Source: Austropuccinia psidii
Lineage: Eukaryota > Basidiomycota > Pucciniomycetes > Pucciniales > Sphaerophragmiaceae
Reading direction: 5' to 3'
Assembly: GCA_023105745.1 (NCBI GenBank)
Contig: JALGQZ010000002.1
Span: forward strand, 46,970,497 to 47,034,496
Length of the DNA stretch: 64,000 nt
The translations under genes were made by a program, and so were the position numbers. This document shows positions 1 through 10,853 of the stretch, piece after piece (position 1 is the stretch's first letter; each line of letters starts with the position of its first letter). Below the pieces are notes generated by a model, which was not told where the DNA came from, did no database searches, and saw only the letters and a list, made by a program, of their open reading frames with translations.

Positions 1-346
1 GAATAAATTAAGTAAAAATGGATTTTTAACAAAATTGTCAAAAAATAAATAAATTGGGAAAAACGTTAGATAAAAATTATTATAAATTTTTATCCAATAA
101 ATAAACATATAAATTTTATTTCACCATTGTGTTCCTCATAAAAAATCAGGTGGGGTCACCTCCTAGTGAAAATTTTGTAACTCAACTCTAAATAAGCTTA
201 AGTTAAGTTTTTAGTATTTTTCGTACAAAAATTGAAAATTCTCAAAACTTTAATTTAATTCACATCACATGTAGTGTTAATCACCAAAAACTGTGTTAAA
301 ATTGAGGTGTTGTGTATATTTTAGAAGTTATGAGGAATTGAAGTAT

Positions 347-368
347 TTTCAATTGAATTCAATTGAAA
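347..368. repeat. 22-bp perfect palindrome in LTR A
   Basis: Two abutting half-sites, TTTCAATTGAA and its reverse complement, form a perfect 22-bp palindrome centred on GAATTC. The same palindrome is intact in the 3' LTR (8585-8606) and in the inverted solo LTR (36694-36715). It lies in U3, about 620 bp upstream of the TATA box, and could be a dimeric protein-binding site. Confidence 0.7.
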
Positions 369-640
369 TGTCAAAATGTGCGTGTGTATTACATAAGTGA
401 ACTTTGATTTACATATGAGGTATCAATTATTACCATATTGTAGTGTACAACTCAATTGAATTAAATATGTAAATTATAAGTATAATACATGATGAGGTAT
501 TAAAGCAAAAATAAATTGGAAAGATTAAATTTGGGGGGGAAAGGAACTCCAGCTCTAAGGGGGAGCTAGACCCCCAAAATCCTTGCTGACAGGCGTGTGG
601 TGTCAAAATTCATGAAAAATTTCATCACCTTTTGGCCTGG

Positions 641-669
641 AATTGAGTCACAGGGTCTGTGACTCAATT
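641..669. repeat. Stem-loop in U3 of LTR A (13-bp stem, 3-nt loop)
   Basis: AATTGAGTCACAG and its exact reverse complement flank a GGT loop. The same stem is at 8878-8906 in the 3' LTR, and a slightly decayed version is near 36391-36420 in the inverted copy. A second inverted pair (GGGTAGTTTTA / TAAAACTACCC) follows within 80 bp, so this part of U3 is a cluster of inverted repeats just upstream of the TATA box. Confidence 0.7.
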
Positions 670-986
670 GATGTTGAGGTTTTGATACCAACCAGGGTAG
701 TTTTAACTGTTGCCAAGAGGGTAAAACTACCCTTAAGATAAGACAATCTTACTAAAACAGTTTTAACTGGTTTCTACGTCTCTTACACACATTCTGATGT
801 GTTTTGAAGGCTCTAGGCCAGGTATTACTATAGTAATGGCTGATGTAAGGGTTTAAAATGGCTAAACCAGCCCTTTTTTGGTCTAAACCAGGGTTCAATG
901 ATGCCATAATTGATTTTTCTGTTGTCAGAGTGTTTTCCACGACTGAAAAGAGTAAATTTTACTTTTGAGGTAAGAAAATTGATTGC

Positions 987-994
987 TATAAAAG
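987..994 (+). promoter_or_regulatory. TATA box of LTR A
   Basis: TATAAAAG in the context GCTATAAAAGAATG is present in the 5' LTR and at 9224-9231 in the 3' LTR, where the first base before the box differs. It is the best core promoter candidate in this family, with transcription expected to start about 25-35 bp downstream. Confidence 0.6.
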
Positions 995-1611
995 AATGTC
1001 TTCTTTGCCCCACTTTTCTCTTCATGTTAGAATCTTTTCCTTTTATTAATTAGTTTAAACACTGTTAAACCAATCAATAAAAGATTCCAACCACCTTTTT
1101 TTAAACATTTCTTAACCTTTGAACCACGTGAAAAAATCATTATAATCATTTTTTGTAACTCTTGTAATCTTTTTTACCCCTGAACCACCCCAAAAGTGAA
1201 TTAAAGCATCTTTCATCACTGTAAACTTTGTCACTTTGTTTCCAAATTCACTCTGGTCACTTTTGGGCATGTTTTCCCTTTGAATATCTTTTTAAAGACT
1301 TTTCTCTTCAATTAATTTCTGGAAGTTCTTTGCTCAATTAATTCCAATTGAACTTGCTCTGGAAGAAATTTCTTTTGTACCCTTAAATATCTCTTGTAGA
1401 GTATTTTTGGATAAATTTTTATTGTTGGTAAAACAATAAATCTTTATAATATCATTGTTTTATACTAATAAAGCTATAAACAATGAAATTGGCGTGTTTT
1501 CTCTTAAAAATAATATTTCTTACTATTTTTAATTAATTATTACCTTATACAGATTTTGAGGACAGGAAAAGTACTTGATTTTTAATCAAAGTTCCATATC
1601 CACACCTTACA

Positions 1612-1628
1612 TTTGGGGGCCCAGCCAT
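1612..1628 (+). other. Candidate primer-binding site, element A
   Basis: Directly after the terminal CA of the LTR comes TTTGGGGGCCCAGCC. The equivalent sites in elements B, C and D share TGG followed by a G-rich run and (T/C)GGC. TGG can pair with the CCA end of a tRNA, so this is in the right place and form for minus-strand priming. I could not assign the tRNA, and self-priming is possible. Confidence 0.45.
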
Positions 1629-1838
1629 GATATTATACCTGTGACATATTTTTTTTACTCTTTTTTTAACTCTTTTTTCTTATATTGAAAAATTTAGAAA
1701 CATATTAAAAATACTTATAATCAAAAAATCCATAAAAAATATTTTGTTTTCATATTATAAGTGAGGCTTATATTTTTATTTCTTTTTTTTAAATATCTTT
1801 TTTTTTCCTTGATTAATTAGTTTGTTTGTTAATTTTAG

Positions 1839-2036
1839 TGTCTGAAAATGTGGTAAGACAAGAAAACATTGAAACAGCCTCAACAGTAACCAGCATTATT
1901 CCTGCCAGTACTGTTAATTCTGATCATAATAGTACTATTATTGTGACTCAGAATAATCAACCTGAGCCAATCTCTTATGAATTAATCAACTTGGAAATAG
2001 GTAACACTCTTCAGAAAGCCAAAGATTTGGCCAATA
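1839..2036 (+). other. Possible spliced leader exon upstream of gag, element A
   Basis: A T-rich tract ending in TTTTAG precedes this open segment, and GTAAGT follows it at 2037-2042, so it looks like an exon. It reads as a Ser/Thr/Asn-rich peptide with an IETASTV stretch. Segments in the same place with similar borders occur in B (17423-17538), C (22909-23067) and, less clearly, D (31200-31382, minus). The reading phase does not join cleanly to gag, so it may be a 5'UTR exon or upstream ORF. Confidence 0.35.
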
Positions 2037-2086
2037 GTAAGTTTTTTGACGTGAAATTACTATTTTAAGCTTTTTTGACCATAAAT

Positions 2087-5000
2087 ATGCCTTCAACCAG
2101 ATCAGGAGCCAGCTATAACCCCTGAAGCAGCTCCCAGAAAGGTAAGAGATGTGATTATGGCAGAGGCCAATCAGGTACAGAAGGAAAAGGGGCAGTTGAT
2201 GACTTCCAAGCAACTAAAATGGGTCATTCTGAAGCTGATAATACCATCTTACCTTCCAAAAGAGCTGACACCACCACAACAAGCCTCAGTGCACATATAC
2301 AAAGCCAGCCACAGTGCATACAACAATGCACTTAAGTTCAAGGAGTACCAGATCCTTGCAGACCTGTCGAAGAATTGCATGAATTCTTACCTGACTGTGG
2401 TAAAATTCCTGAGCCATCCCAATACTTGCAAATTGCGCAATGGATGGCATCCATTGATGGAGAAGAAAAACATGATGTCTTAGACACTAGAATGGAGGAA
2501 AATCAACCCTCCACCACCCAAACCAGTGCCAAAAACAGCCCCAGTGGCCAGCAGCAGCAGCAATTCCAACGTGAAAAAGCAGCCACAAACTCCAAACAAG
2601 GGCAAAGGGAAGGCACCAGCTCGAAAACCTTACAGCCAAGGCTACAGAATCCAAAGATTCAACAGGATGCCATGGAAAATGTGTTTCAGATGGCCAGGAC
2701 CATGATGGAATTACAAAAGAAGCAGGAGGCCAGATTAAAATACCAGCAATGATTTGTGATATTTTTGATTGTATTTCAGAGTTATATAAAGCTATTACTG
2801 ATGTAAAAAGTCATCTTTCTGATAAAAATACATCATTTTGTGACAATCTTAAAACAGATAACTTAAGTCTGAGCCAAATAAATGATACACTTAAATGCTT
2901 TGAAAGAGTTTTAAGAACAATCAAAACTTCCAATAATGATAATTCTTTTGGCATTAAGATAAATGAACAATCTGCCATTATTAAAGAATTAACAGACAAA
3001 TATTCTAAATTCAATATTGATGACATAATTGAAACAAGAATAAAACAAGCCATAAGTACTATCAAAGAGGATAATAAGAAAGCTCTTGATTATATTTCAA
3101 AATCATTTACTGAAGTAAAGACAAATATGGTTGCCTCTAAAAAGCATTTTGATACCTCAAGAGAGGAAATATCAAAATTGACAATAAAGTTAAATGGAGT
3201 TATATCTGATAATACTTAACAAACATAATTATGGAATGAGCTTACATATAAAGAGGATAATCATAAGAAGAATGTCATAGACTCTATACAATGCTTACAA
3301 CATGAATTAAGAAATTCACAAAGGTGCAACAACAGTAAAATGAATGATATTGAACAACTGCTAAACACCTTACCAAGAATGTCTACACCTTTGAATCAAA
3401 ATGAGGGCGCAAGAATTCCCAATCCACAAGTATTGGATATTGAAACTTCACAGTTAAAAAATGAATTTACTACTTCTTTTCATAACTTGGAACCATCAAT
3501 GGGCCAAGCACTCTTGAAATAAGTTCCAAAACTTAAGGAATGGCCTCACTTCAGTGGTGAAGGAGAGTATGACCATATGGAATTCATCAGAGGTATTTAC
3601 ATGATCAAAGGAGGTTTTGAATTACCAGACAGATTGGTAGCATCCAGACTTAACACCTTGTTTACCAAATCAGCTCACAGATGGTATATCAAATTAAGAC
3701 AAGCACGTGGACACCAGAGTTGGACTTGGTGGAAGCCCCAAATCATTAACAAATGGGCAAATGATGCTTGGAGGTTTAAAGTTGAAACAGCCTTTGAATC
3801 TGCAAAATTTAATGCTGACAAAGACAAAGCCTTACCATGGTTTTGTCAAAAAAAAGACACATTAACAGCATTATACCCTGACATGTCAGAATTTATGATG
3901 TATAGAAAAATTCTAAGACAACGTAGAGGTGACTTAGAGCATGCTGTCAAAAGCAGGACTACTGAAAAATCTTCAGCAGAAGATATTATCAATATATTAG
4001 AAGGAGTAACCACCAGAACTAGAATGGGTTCTAGTAGGGTGAATCTTAAAACAAGGTTTAATACACCTTGGAAAGATTCTGGGGACAAAAACCCCAAAGA
4101 AAATTCTAATAATTTACAATATAAATCTGCAGATATAATCAGGAAATGCCATATTTGCCAAAGCACTACACATTTGTCTAATACATGTCCAAGAAAGGGG
4201 AAAATCAATGAAATTGACATTGAAAAAGAACCTGATGTTGAAAATGATGATGTCACTGAAGATAATTCAGATGATAAATCATCAATATTTTCTGAATCAT
4301 CAAAAATTATAGAAAATATCAATGTCACCTTTGACATCATGGAATCTTATTCACACTTACCACAATTGAGCAATAGCCAACTTGATTTATCAAAAATTCA
4401 AGATGCACAGTTGATGAAAACAAAACCAAACAGAGGAAAGGGTTATACATCTGGTAACTCCTGTATAACAGAAGTGGTAATTGACAACAAACCCACTAAA
4501 CTATTACTTGACCCAGGAGCATTCTGCTCTTGTGTAGGAAAATCCTTTCTTAAAACTTGTGTACAAAATTTTGAAGATCCACTGTTGCCAATTGATGGCA
4601 TAAAATTCAATAGTGCAAGTAGCCCAATGAAGGCATTGGGAATATTTCAAACTAGTGTTATATTTCCACATATAAATGGGAATTTAAGAATCACTGTTGA
4701 ATTTGTTGTTATGGAAAATTGCTCTAGTACCCATTTCATATTGGGAAATGATTATTCAAACATGTATGGCATAGACTTACACAAAACCAAAGACAGATAC
4801 TTTACTATTGGAGACAATAAGCATCAAAAATTTGCCTTTTTACCATTTATAAGACAAATTACACTGAAAAAAGTGTCACCAGTCAACTTAGAGTTAGAGA
4901 AATTCAATTCTGAACAATTAAATGAAGCTGAAATAAGCCTTCATTTAAGTGATAAACAAGAAAATGAACTCTATGCTCTTTTATATGACCACAAAGAAGC

Positions 5001-8000
5001 ACTTGCTTCAGATAAAGAACCCCTAGGGACAATTATTGGTCATTAAATTGATATTATTCTTAACATTGAGAGGCCTTATCCACCACTCTTAAGAAGACCT
5101 GCATATCCAGCAAGTCCAAAATCAAGAGAAGCTCTAGAAATTCATATCAAGGAACTTCTAGACCTTGGTGTAATAAGAAAGGTGGGCCACAATGAGGAAG
5201 TAGAAATAACTACACCAGTCATAGTGGCATAGCATAATGGAAAATCTAGAATGGTTGGGGACTTTAGAGCTCTGAACACTCACACTGTACCAGACAGGTA
5301 CCTAATACCAAAAATCCAAATTTCCCTCACCCAAATATCTCAAGCAGTTTATATAAGCACTATGGATGCCCTTAAAGGATTTCATCAGAATGTAGTGACA
5401 CCAAGAGCAAGGAAATACTTGAGAATTATTGTTCATTGTGGAGTTTATGAATATTTGAGGATGCCTTTTGGAATCAAAAATTCACCTTCACACTTCCAAA
5501 GAATGATGAATGAAATTTTCCCTGAAGAGATTTCAGAAGGATGGTTGATCATTTATATTGATGATATCATTGTCTGCTCCAAGACTTGGGAAGAACATAT
5601 GTACAGATTATCCAGAGTTTTGACCAAAATCAAGTCTTTTAACATGAAGATTTCTTTAAAGAAATGTCATTTTTGGTTTGAAGAACTCAAAGCACTGGGA
5701 CATGCGGTATCTGGTCTATCCCTTTTAATTGACAAAAATAAAGTTGAAGCAGTCTTACTGAAACCTATGCCTCAAAACAAAAAGGAAATTCAATAATTTT
5801 TGGGTTTTGCAGGATATTAAAGGAAACACATCAAAGATTTTTCATCCATAGCAAGACCTCTGTATAAGTTATGTGACAAAGACACAGTATTTGGAATGAA
5901 TGTTGACAGAGTGAAAGCATTTGAATCTTTAAGACAAGCCTTGACCACTGCACCACTCTTACTGATGCCAGACTTTAAGCTTCCCTTTAAGCTTTACATT
6001 GATTCATCAGGAGATGGGCTTGGTGCTTCACTTCATCAAGTTCAAATTTTAAATGATAAACCTGTTGAAGGATACATATTTTTCATATCCAGGCAAATCA
6101 AACCAGGTGAAGCCAGATATGGAGCAAGTCAGATGGAGTGTTTATGCCTTGTTTGGGCTTTAGAAAAACTCAATTACTTTCTAGAAGGATGTTTTTTTGA
6201 AGTAATAACAGACTGTACCGCTGTTAAATCACTTTTAAACATGAAAACACCCAACAGAAATATGCTCAGATGGCAAATAGCTATACAAGAGTATAGGGGG
6301 AGTATGACTTTTGTTCATAAAGATGGGAATATTCATAAAAATGCAGATGTACTAAGCAGATGACCATTACCAAATGATATTGATAATCCTGCTTATGTGC
6401 CAGAAGAAGCTTCCCCACAGACTCCAATAGAAGGAATAAGTGCTATAGACTTGAACACCACCTGCTTTGAAGGAGTAAGAAGCAGTTACACTCAAAATAA
6501 GAATTGTAGAACCTTATGCCAATTACTTAACAAAGACTGTAAAGACAACTCTCTAATACATGCCTTGGATGAAGTATGGAAGAAATCTTATGATGGGGGA
6601 AGATTTCACCTGCTTGATGGTATAATTTACCACTGGACCAAGAACACATGTGTCATGGATGTTGTGGACAGGTCATTAATCAATCTTGTACTGAAATAAT
6701 GCCATGACAGCCCTTTTTCAGGACATCTGTCTGAAGACAGAACATTAGAGAAAGTGAAGACCTGTATATGGTGGCCAATGTGGCAGAAAGATGTTGCAGA
6801 TTATTGCAAAACCTGTGACAGATGTCAAAAGGCAAATAAATCCACTGGCAAGAGAATTGGAAGTATGATAAAAATACAAGAACCCAGCAGACCTTGGGAA
6901 ATTGTCCATATGGATTGGGTGACTGGCCTACCACCAGGAGGTGACAGAAGTTATAATGCTTGCCTAGTAATTCTAGACAGAATCAGTAAAACTCCAATCC
7001 TTTTACTATGCCACAAAGATGATACAGCCATGGATACAGCTCTTCTGGTATGGAATAGAGTAGTGTCATGGACTGTCATATTCACAAATATCATTAGTGA
7101 CAGAGATCCCAAATTCACTTCAGCACTATGGACAAATCTTCACCAACTATTTGGGAAAAAATTATCCTTCTCTACAGCCTACCACCCACAAGCTGATGGT
7201 TTGGCTGAAAGAATGATCCAGACCTTAGAAGATATGGTAAGAAGATTTTATGCATATGTCCTTGAATTTAATGAGTGTGATGGATTTATCCATTATTGGT
7301 GTACTCTTTTACCAGAACTAGAATTGGCATATAAGACATCAATTCATTCCAGTACCAATCAAACTCCTGCTATTTTAGAAAAAGGATGGAATCGCAAATT
7401 ACCTCTAGATTCTTTAAGAAAAGATTTGGTTGAAATACATCCTACACCTGCCAGCTTCAAAGGAATGCTAGACAGAGCTAGGAAGCATGCAGTAAGATGA
7501 ATGGAAGACTCATTTGCATATGCTAAGGATAAATGGGACAAATCACATGCCACTCCAGATTTCAAAGTGGGGGATTCAGTACTAGTATCCACCACCAACC
7601 TCAATAACATCAAAAGATGTAAAACGCTCAAAGACTCCTTTGCAGGACCTTTTGTAATTAAGGCCCTTCATGGAGAAAATGCTGTTGAAGTAGAATTATC
7701 TGAAGAACTCAGTAATAAGCATCCTACATTTCCAGTAAGCTTGATAAAGACATATAAATCTAGTGATGCTGAAAAATTTGCCTTAAGGAATAAAGTTCCC
7801 CAAGTTATACCTCCTATTGAGACATCTGGTACTAAGAAGATTACCAAAGTTCTTAAATAAAGAAAATTAACAACCAAGAAAGTAAGAGAATACCTTGTTA
7901 GGTACAGCGACCCAACATGTGAAGATGAATGGTTAGAAGAAAAACATATACCAAAAGCTACCAAAATTCTCAGGCAATTCAGAAACACTAGAAATAGCAA

Positions 8001-8010
8001 TATTACAAAG
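2087..8010 (+). pseudogene. gag-pol of Ty3/gypsy chromovirus A, inactivated
   Basis: This is the internal coding region of a chromodomain Ty3/gypsy retrotransposon: nucleocapsid, protease, reverse transcriptase, RNase H and integrase. The candidate start at 2087 runs into a stop at 2123. Gag continues in shifting frames to a clear capsid region from about 3540 and a CCHC zinc knuckle at 4147-4188 (CHICQSTTHLSNTC). The protease motif reads DPGA at 4510 in place of DSGA. RT keeps YIDD at 5554-5565. RNase H lies at about 5990-6360. Integrase starts at the HHCC motif near 6700 and keeps DRDPKF near 7095 and LAERM near 7205. A chromodomain tail (EYLVRY, EDEWLEE) lies at about 7885-7990. Stops at about 5044, 5230, 5794, 5818, 6361, 6697, 7498 and 7858 break the frame; some are TGG to TAG or TGA and some GAA to TAA. 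The copy cannot be autonomous. Confidence 0.93.
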
Positions 8011-8025
8011 TAATATTATTTTTTT

Positions 8026-8037
8026 AGGGGGAGGGAA
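8026..8037 (+). other. Polypurine tract, element A
   Basis: AGGGGGAGGGAA abuts the TGTGAGCC start of the 3' LTR and follows a T-run. This is the expected plus-strand primer for an LTR retrotransposon. Confidence 0.85.
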
Positions 8038-9844
8038 TGTGAGCCTTAGAGGTATTTTCATATACGCAAAAAGACCACAAATAAAAATTTAACTTACAAA
8101 AATAAAATAAAGTTATTTATATTATGAAAATATAAATATAAATATAAATATAAATTTCTATAATAAATTAAAAATTTAATTATAATTCAAAAATAAAATT
8201 ACATTAAATTTTAAAATTATAAAATGACATTTATACTTGAATAAATTAAGTAAAAATGGATTTTTAACAAAATTGTCAAAAAATAAATAAATTTGGGAAA
8301 ATGTTAGATAAAAACTATTATAACTTTTTATCCAATAAAGAAACACATAAATTTTATTCCACCATTGTGTTCCTCATAAAAAATCAGGTGGGGTCACCTC
8401 CGAGTGAAAATTTTGTAACTCAACTCTAAATAAGCTTAAATTAAGTTTTTAGTATTTTTCGTACAAAAATTGAAAATTCTCAAAACTTTAATTTAATTCA
8501 CATCACATGTAGTGTTAATCAGCAAAAATTGTGTTAAAATTGAGGTGTTGTGTATATTTTAGAGGGTATGAGGAATTGAAGTATTTTCAATTGAATTCAA
8601 TTGAAATGTCAAAATGTGCGCGTGTATTACATAAGTGAACTTTGATTTACATATGAGGTATCAATTATTACTGTATTGTACTGTACAACTCAATTGAATT
8701 ACATATGTAAATCATAGGTATAATACATGATGAGGAATTAAAGAAAAAATAAATTGGAAAGATTAAATTTGGGGGGGAAAGGAACTCCAGCTCTAAGGGG
8801 GAGCTAGACCCCCAAAATGCTTGCTGACAGGTGTGTGGTGTCAAAATTCATGCAAAATTTCATCACTTTTGGCCTGGAATTGAGTCACAGGGTCTGTGAC
8901 TCAATTGATGATGAGGTTTTGATACCAACCAGGGTAGTTTTAACTGTTTCCAAGAGGGTAAAACTACCCTTAAGATAAGACAATCTTACTAAAACAGCTT
9001 TAACTGGTTTCTACATCTCTTACCCACATTCTGACGTGTTTTGACGGCTCTAGGCCAGGTATTACTATAGTAATGGCTGATGTAAGGGTTTAAAATGGCT
9101 AAACCAGCCCTTTTTTGGTCTAAACCAGGGTTCAATGATGCCATAATTGGCTTTTCTGTTGTCATAGTGTTTTCCACGCCCAACAAGAGTAAATTTCACT
9201 TTTGAAGTAAGAAAATTGATGGCTATAAAAGAATGTCTTCTTTGCCCCACTTTTCTCTTCATGTTAGAATCTTTTCCTTTTATTAATTAGTTTAAACACT
9301 GTGAAACCAATCAATAAAAGATTCCAACCACCTTTTTTTAATCCTTTTGAACCTTTTGACCATGTGAAAAAATCATTATAATCATTTTTTTGCAACTCTT
9401 ATAATCTTTTTTACCCCTGAACCACCCCAAAAGTGAATTAAAGCATCTTTCATCACTGTAAACTTTGTCAATTTGTTTCCAAATTCACTATGGTAACTTT
9501 TGGGCATGTTTTCCCTTTAAATATCTTTTTAAAGAATTTGTTCTTCAATTCATTTCTTGCAGTTCTTTGCTCAATTAATTCCAATTGAAATTGCTCTTGA
9601 AGAAATTTCTTTTGTAGCCTTAAATATCTCTTGTCGAGTATTTTTGGATAAATTTTTATTGTTGGTAAAACAATAAATCTTTATAATATCATTTTTTATA
9701 CCAATAAAGTTATAAACAATGAAATTGGCGTGTGTTCTCTTAAAAATAATATTTCTTACTATTTTCAATTGATTACCTTATACAAATTTTGAGGACAGGC
9801 AAAGTATTTGATTTTTAATCAAAGTTTCATATCCACACCTTACA
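8038..9844 (+). repeat. 3' LTR of element A (complete, 1807 bp)
   Basis: It starts TGTGAGCC right after the polypurine tract and ends CACACCTTACA. From 8239 on it aligns with the 5' LTR at 1-1611 (1606 versus 1611 bp). TATA box at 9224-9231, palindrome at 8585-8606, stem-loop at 8878-8906. The 3' flank is gattt; the 5' flank is outside the window, so the target duplication cannot be checked. The small minus-strand frames at 8989-9262 and 9571-9768 are LTR shadows. Confidence 0.95.
8131..8155 (+). repeat. ATAAAT microsatellite in LTR A
   Basis: About four copies of a TATAAA unit near the start of the 3' LTR. Confidence 0.7.
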
Positions 9845-10026
9845 GATTTATTCTGCATCATGATGAATCTGTATAATCAAGTTTAGGAATTACTTCCATC
9901 TGAATAGGAATTAGTTCCAAATTGTGGGAAACTGATCACACAGTATTTGGAGTCCATTCCTCATCCTATGTGATTATTTTCTTGTCATGTAGAAGTAATT
10001 CCTCATAATTTGGTTTATAAACAAAC
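9845..10026. other. Intergenic, no gene seen
   Basis: AT-rich sequence. One segment (CATTCCTCATCC at about 9955) recurs as CTATTCCTCATCC at about 10358 inside the neighbouring repeat element, so the repeat may extend into this stretch. Confidence 0.5.
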
Positions 10027-10853
10027 CTATGTGATACCAAGTAACACTAACCTGGTTTATTATGAATCGAGCTGATTTTTTCTATGAATTTCAATTTTCA
10101 TAAAAAATTATCAGTAAGAGTTGAAATAAAATAGGTTGATAGAACATCAACCATGGTCCAATTTTATCTCAATCATGAGCTGATTTGATATTCACAATCA
10201 GATGATTGGATATTCATCATAGGTTTATTCAATATCATGAGGCTGATTAATTGATTTCAAACGATTGAAATTGATTACCAATTATTGAGAGCCAATTAGA
10301 CATGATGATTCATTCATTGCAAAATCTTTTCAATAAATCTCACATAATGTGGAATCTATTCCTCATCCTTTTTGATACTTAATCAACCTATGGTATATAA
10401 TTAAGCGAATTATTGATTCTCTAAAAATATTACCATTATTCATATTAAATCAACCTATTATTAATGCTGAATATTTTAGCTAAACTCATGGTTATTTGCA
10501 ATAAACATATGCTTGATGTTAAATCAACTTACTGTTGATATCAAATGTCTAATAAGCTCATGGTTATTTTAAATCAAGATATCTTTGATGTCAAATTAAC
10601 TTATGGCTTATCCTAAATGTTGAATAAACATATTATTCATGTTTAATCAACCTATGGTTTAATTTAAATCAACTTACTCTTTATTTTAAATCGACCAATG
10701 ATTAATTTTGAAACAACCTATTGTTCAATTTAAATTAAATTATTGTATCAGAATATTTCCTGTATATTCGACATAATCATTCCAATACCTAAAAATAATT
10801 ATTTCGATCCAAAAAGAAACCAGGTTAGTGTAGCTTGATATCACATAGATGAT
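10027..10853. mobile_element. Inverted-repeat (MITE-like) element with degenerate internal repeats
   Basis: The left end (CTATGTGATACCAAG, continuing to ACACTAACCTGGTT) and the right end (AACCAGGTTAGTGT to CACATAG) are reverse complements with about four mismatches over some 34 bases. The roughly 825-bp interior has no coding frame. It holds many degenerate copies of a motif like AATCAACCTATGGTT, spaced irregularly at 30-60 bp. That fits a non-autonomous DNA transposon, but I found no convincing target duplication and cannot name the family. Confidence 0.5.

Larger units (their letters stand above)
1..1611 (+). repeat. 5' LTR of Ty3/gypsy element A (truncated by window start)
   Basis: This stretch aligns with 8239-9844 almost base for base, and both end in CACACCTTACA, so it is the 5' long terminal repeat of the element whose 3' LTR is 8038-9844. 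About 201 bp of the U3 end lie before the window. A TATAAAAG box at 987-994 and an AATAAA at about 1076 suggest U3/R/U5 boundaries near 1020 and 1100. The short frames in it on the minus strand (752-1025) recur in the other LTR copies and are not genes. Confidence 0.93.

Noticed and set aside
752..1025. Overlapping minus-strand frames that recur at 8989-9262 and in 35992-36192
   Set aside because: They are parts of the LTR of family A and recur because the LTR recurs; no codon conservation is evident beyond DNA identity.
5040..7860. Reassigned stop codons in element A
   Set aside because: Stops of all three types occur at various residues, D and the SEH1-like gene use standard stops, and the elements also carry frameshifts; simple decay explains it.
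10380..10740. CRISPR-like array
   Set aside because: The repeated motif is degenerate, irregularly spaced and AT-rich in a eukaryotic sequence; there are no uniform repeats or cas genes.
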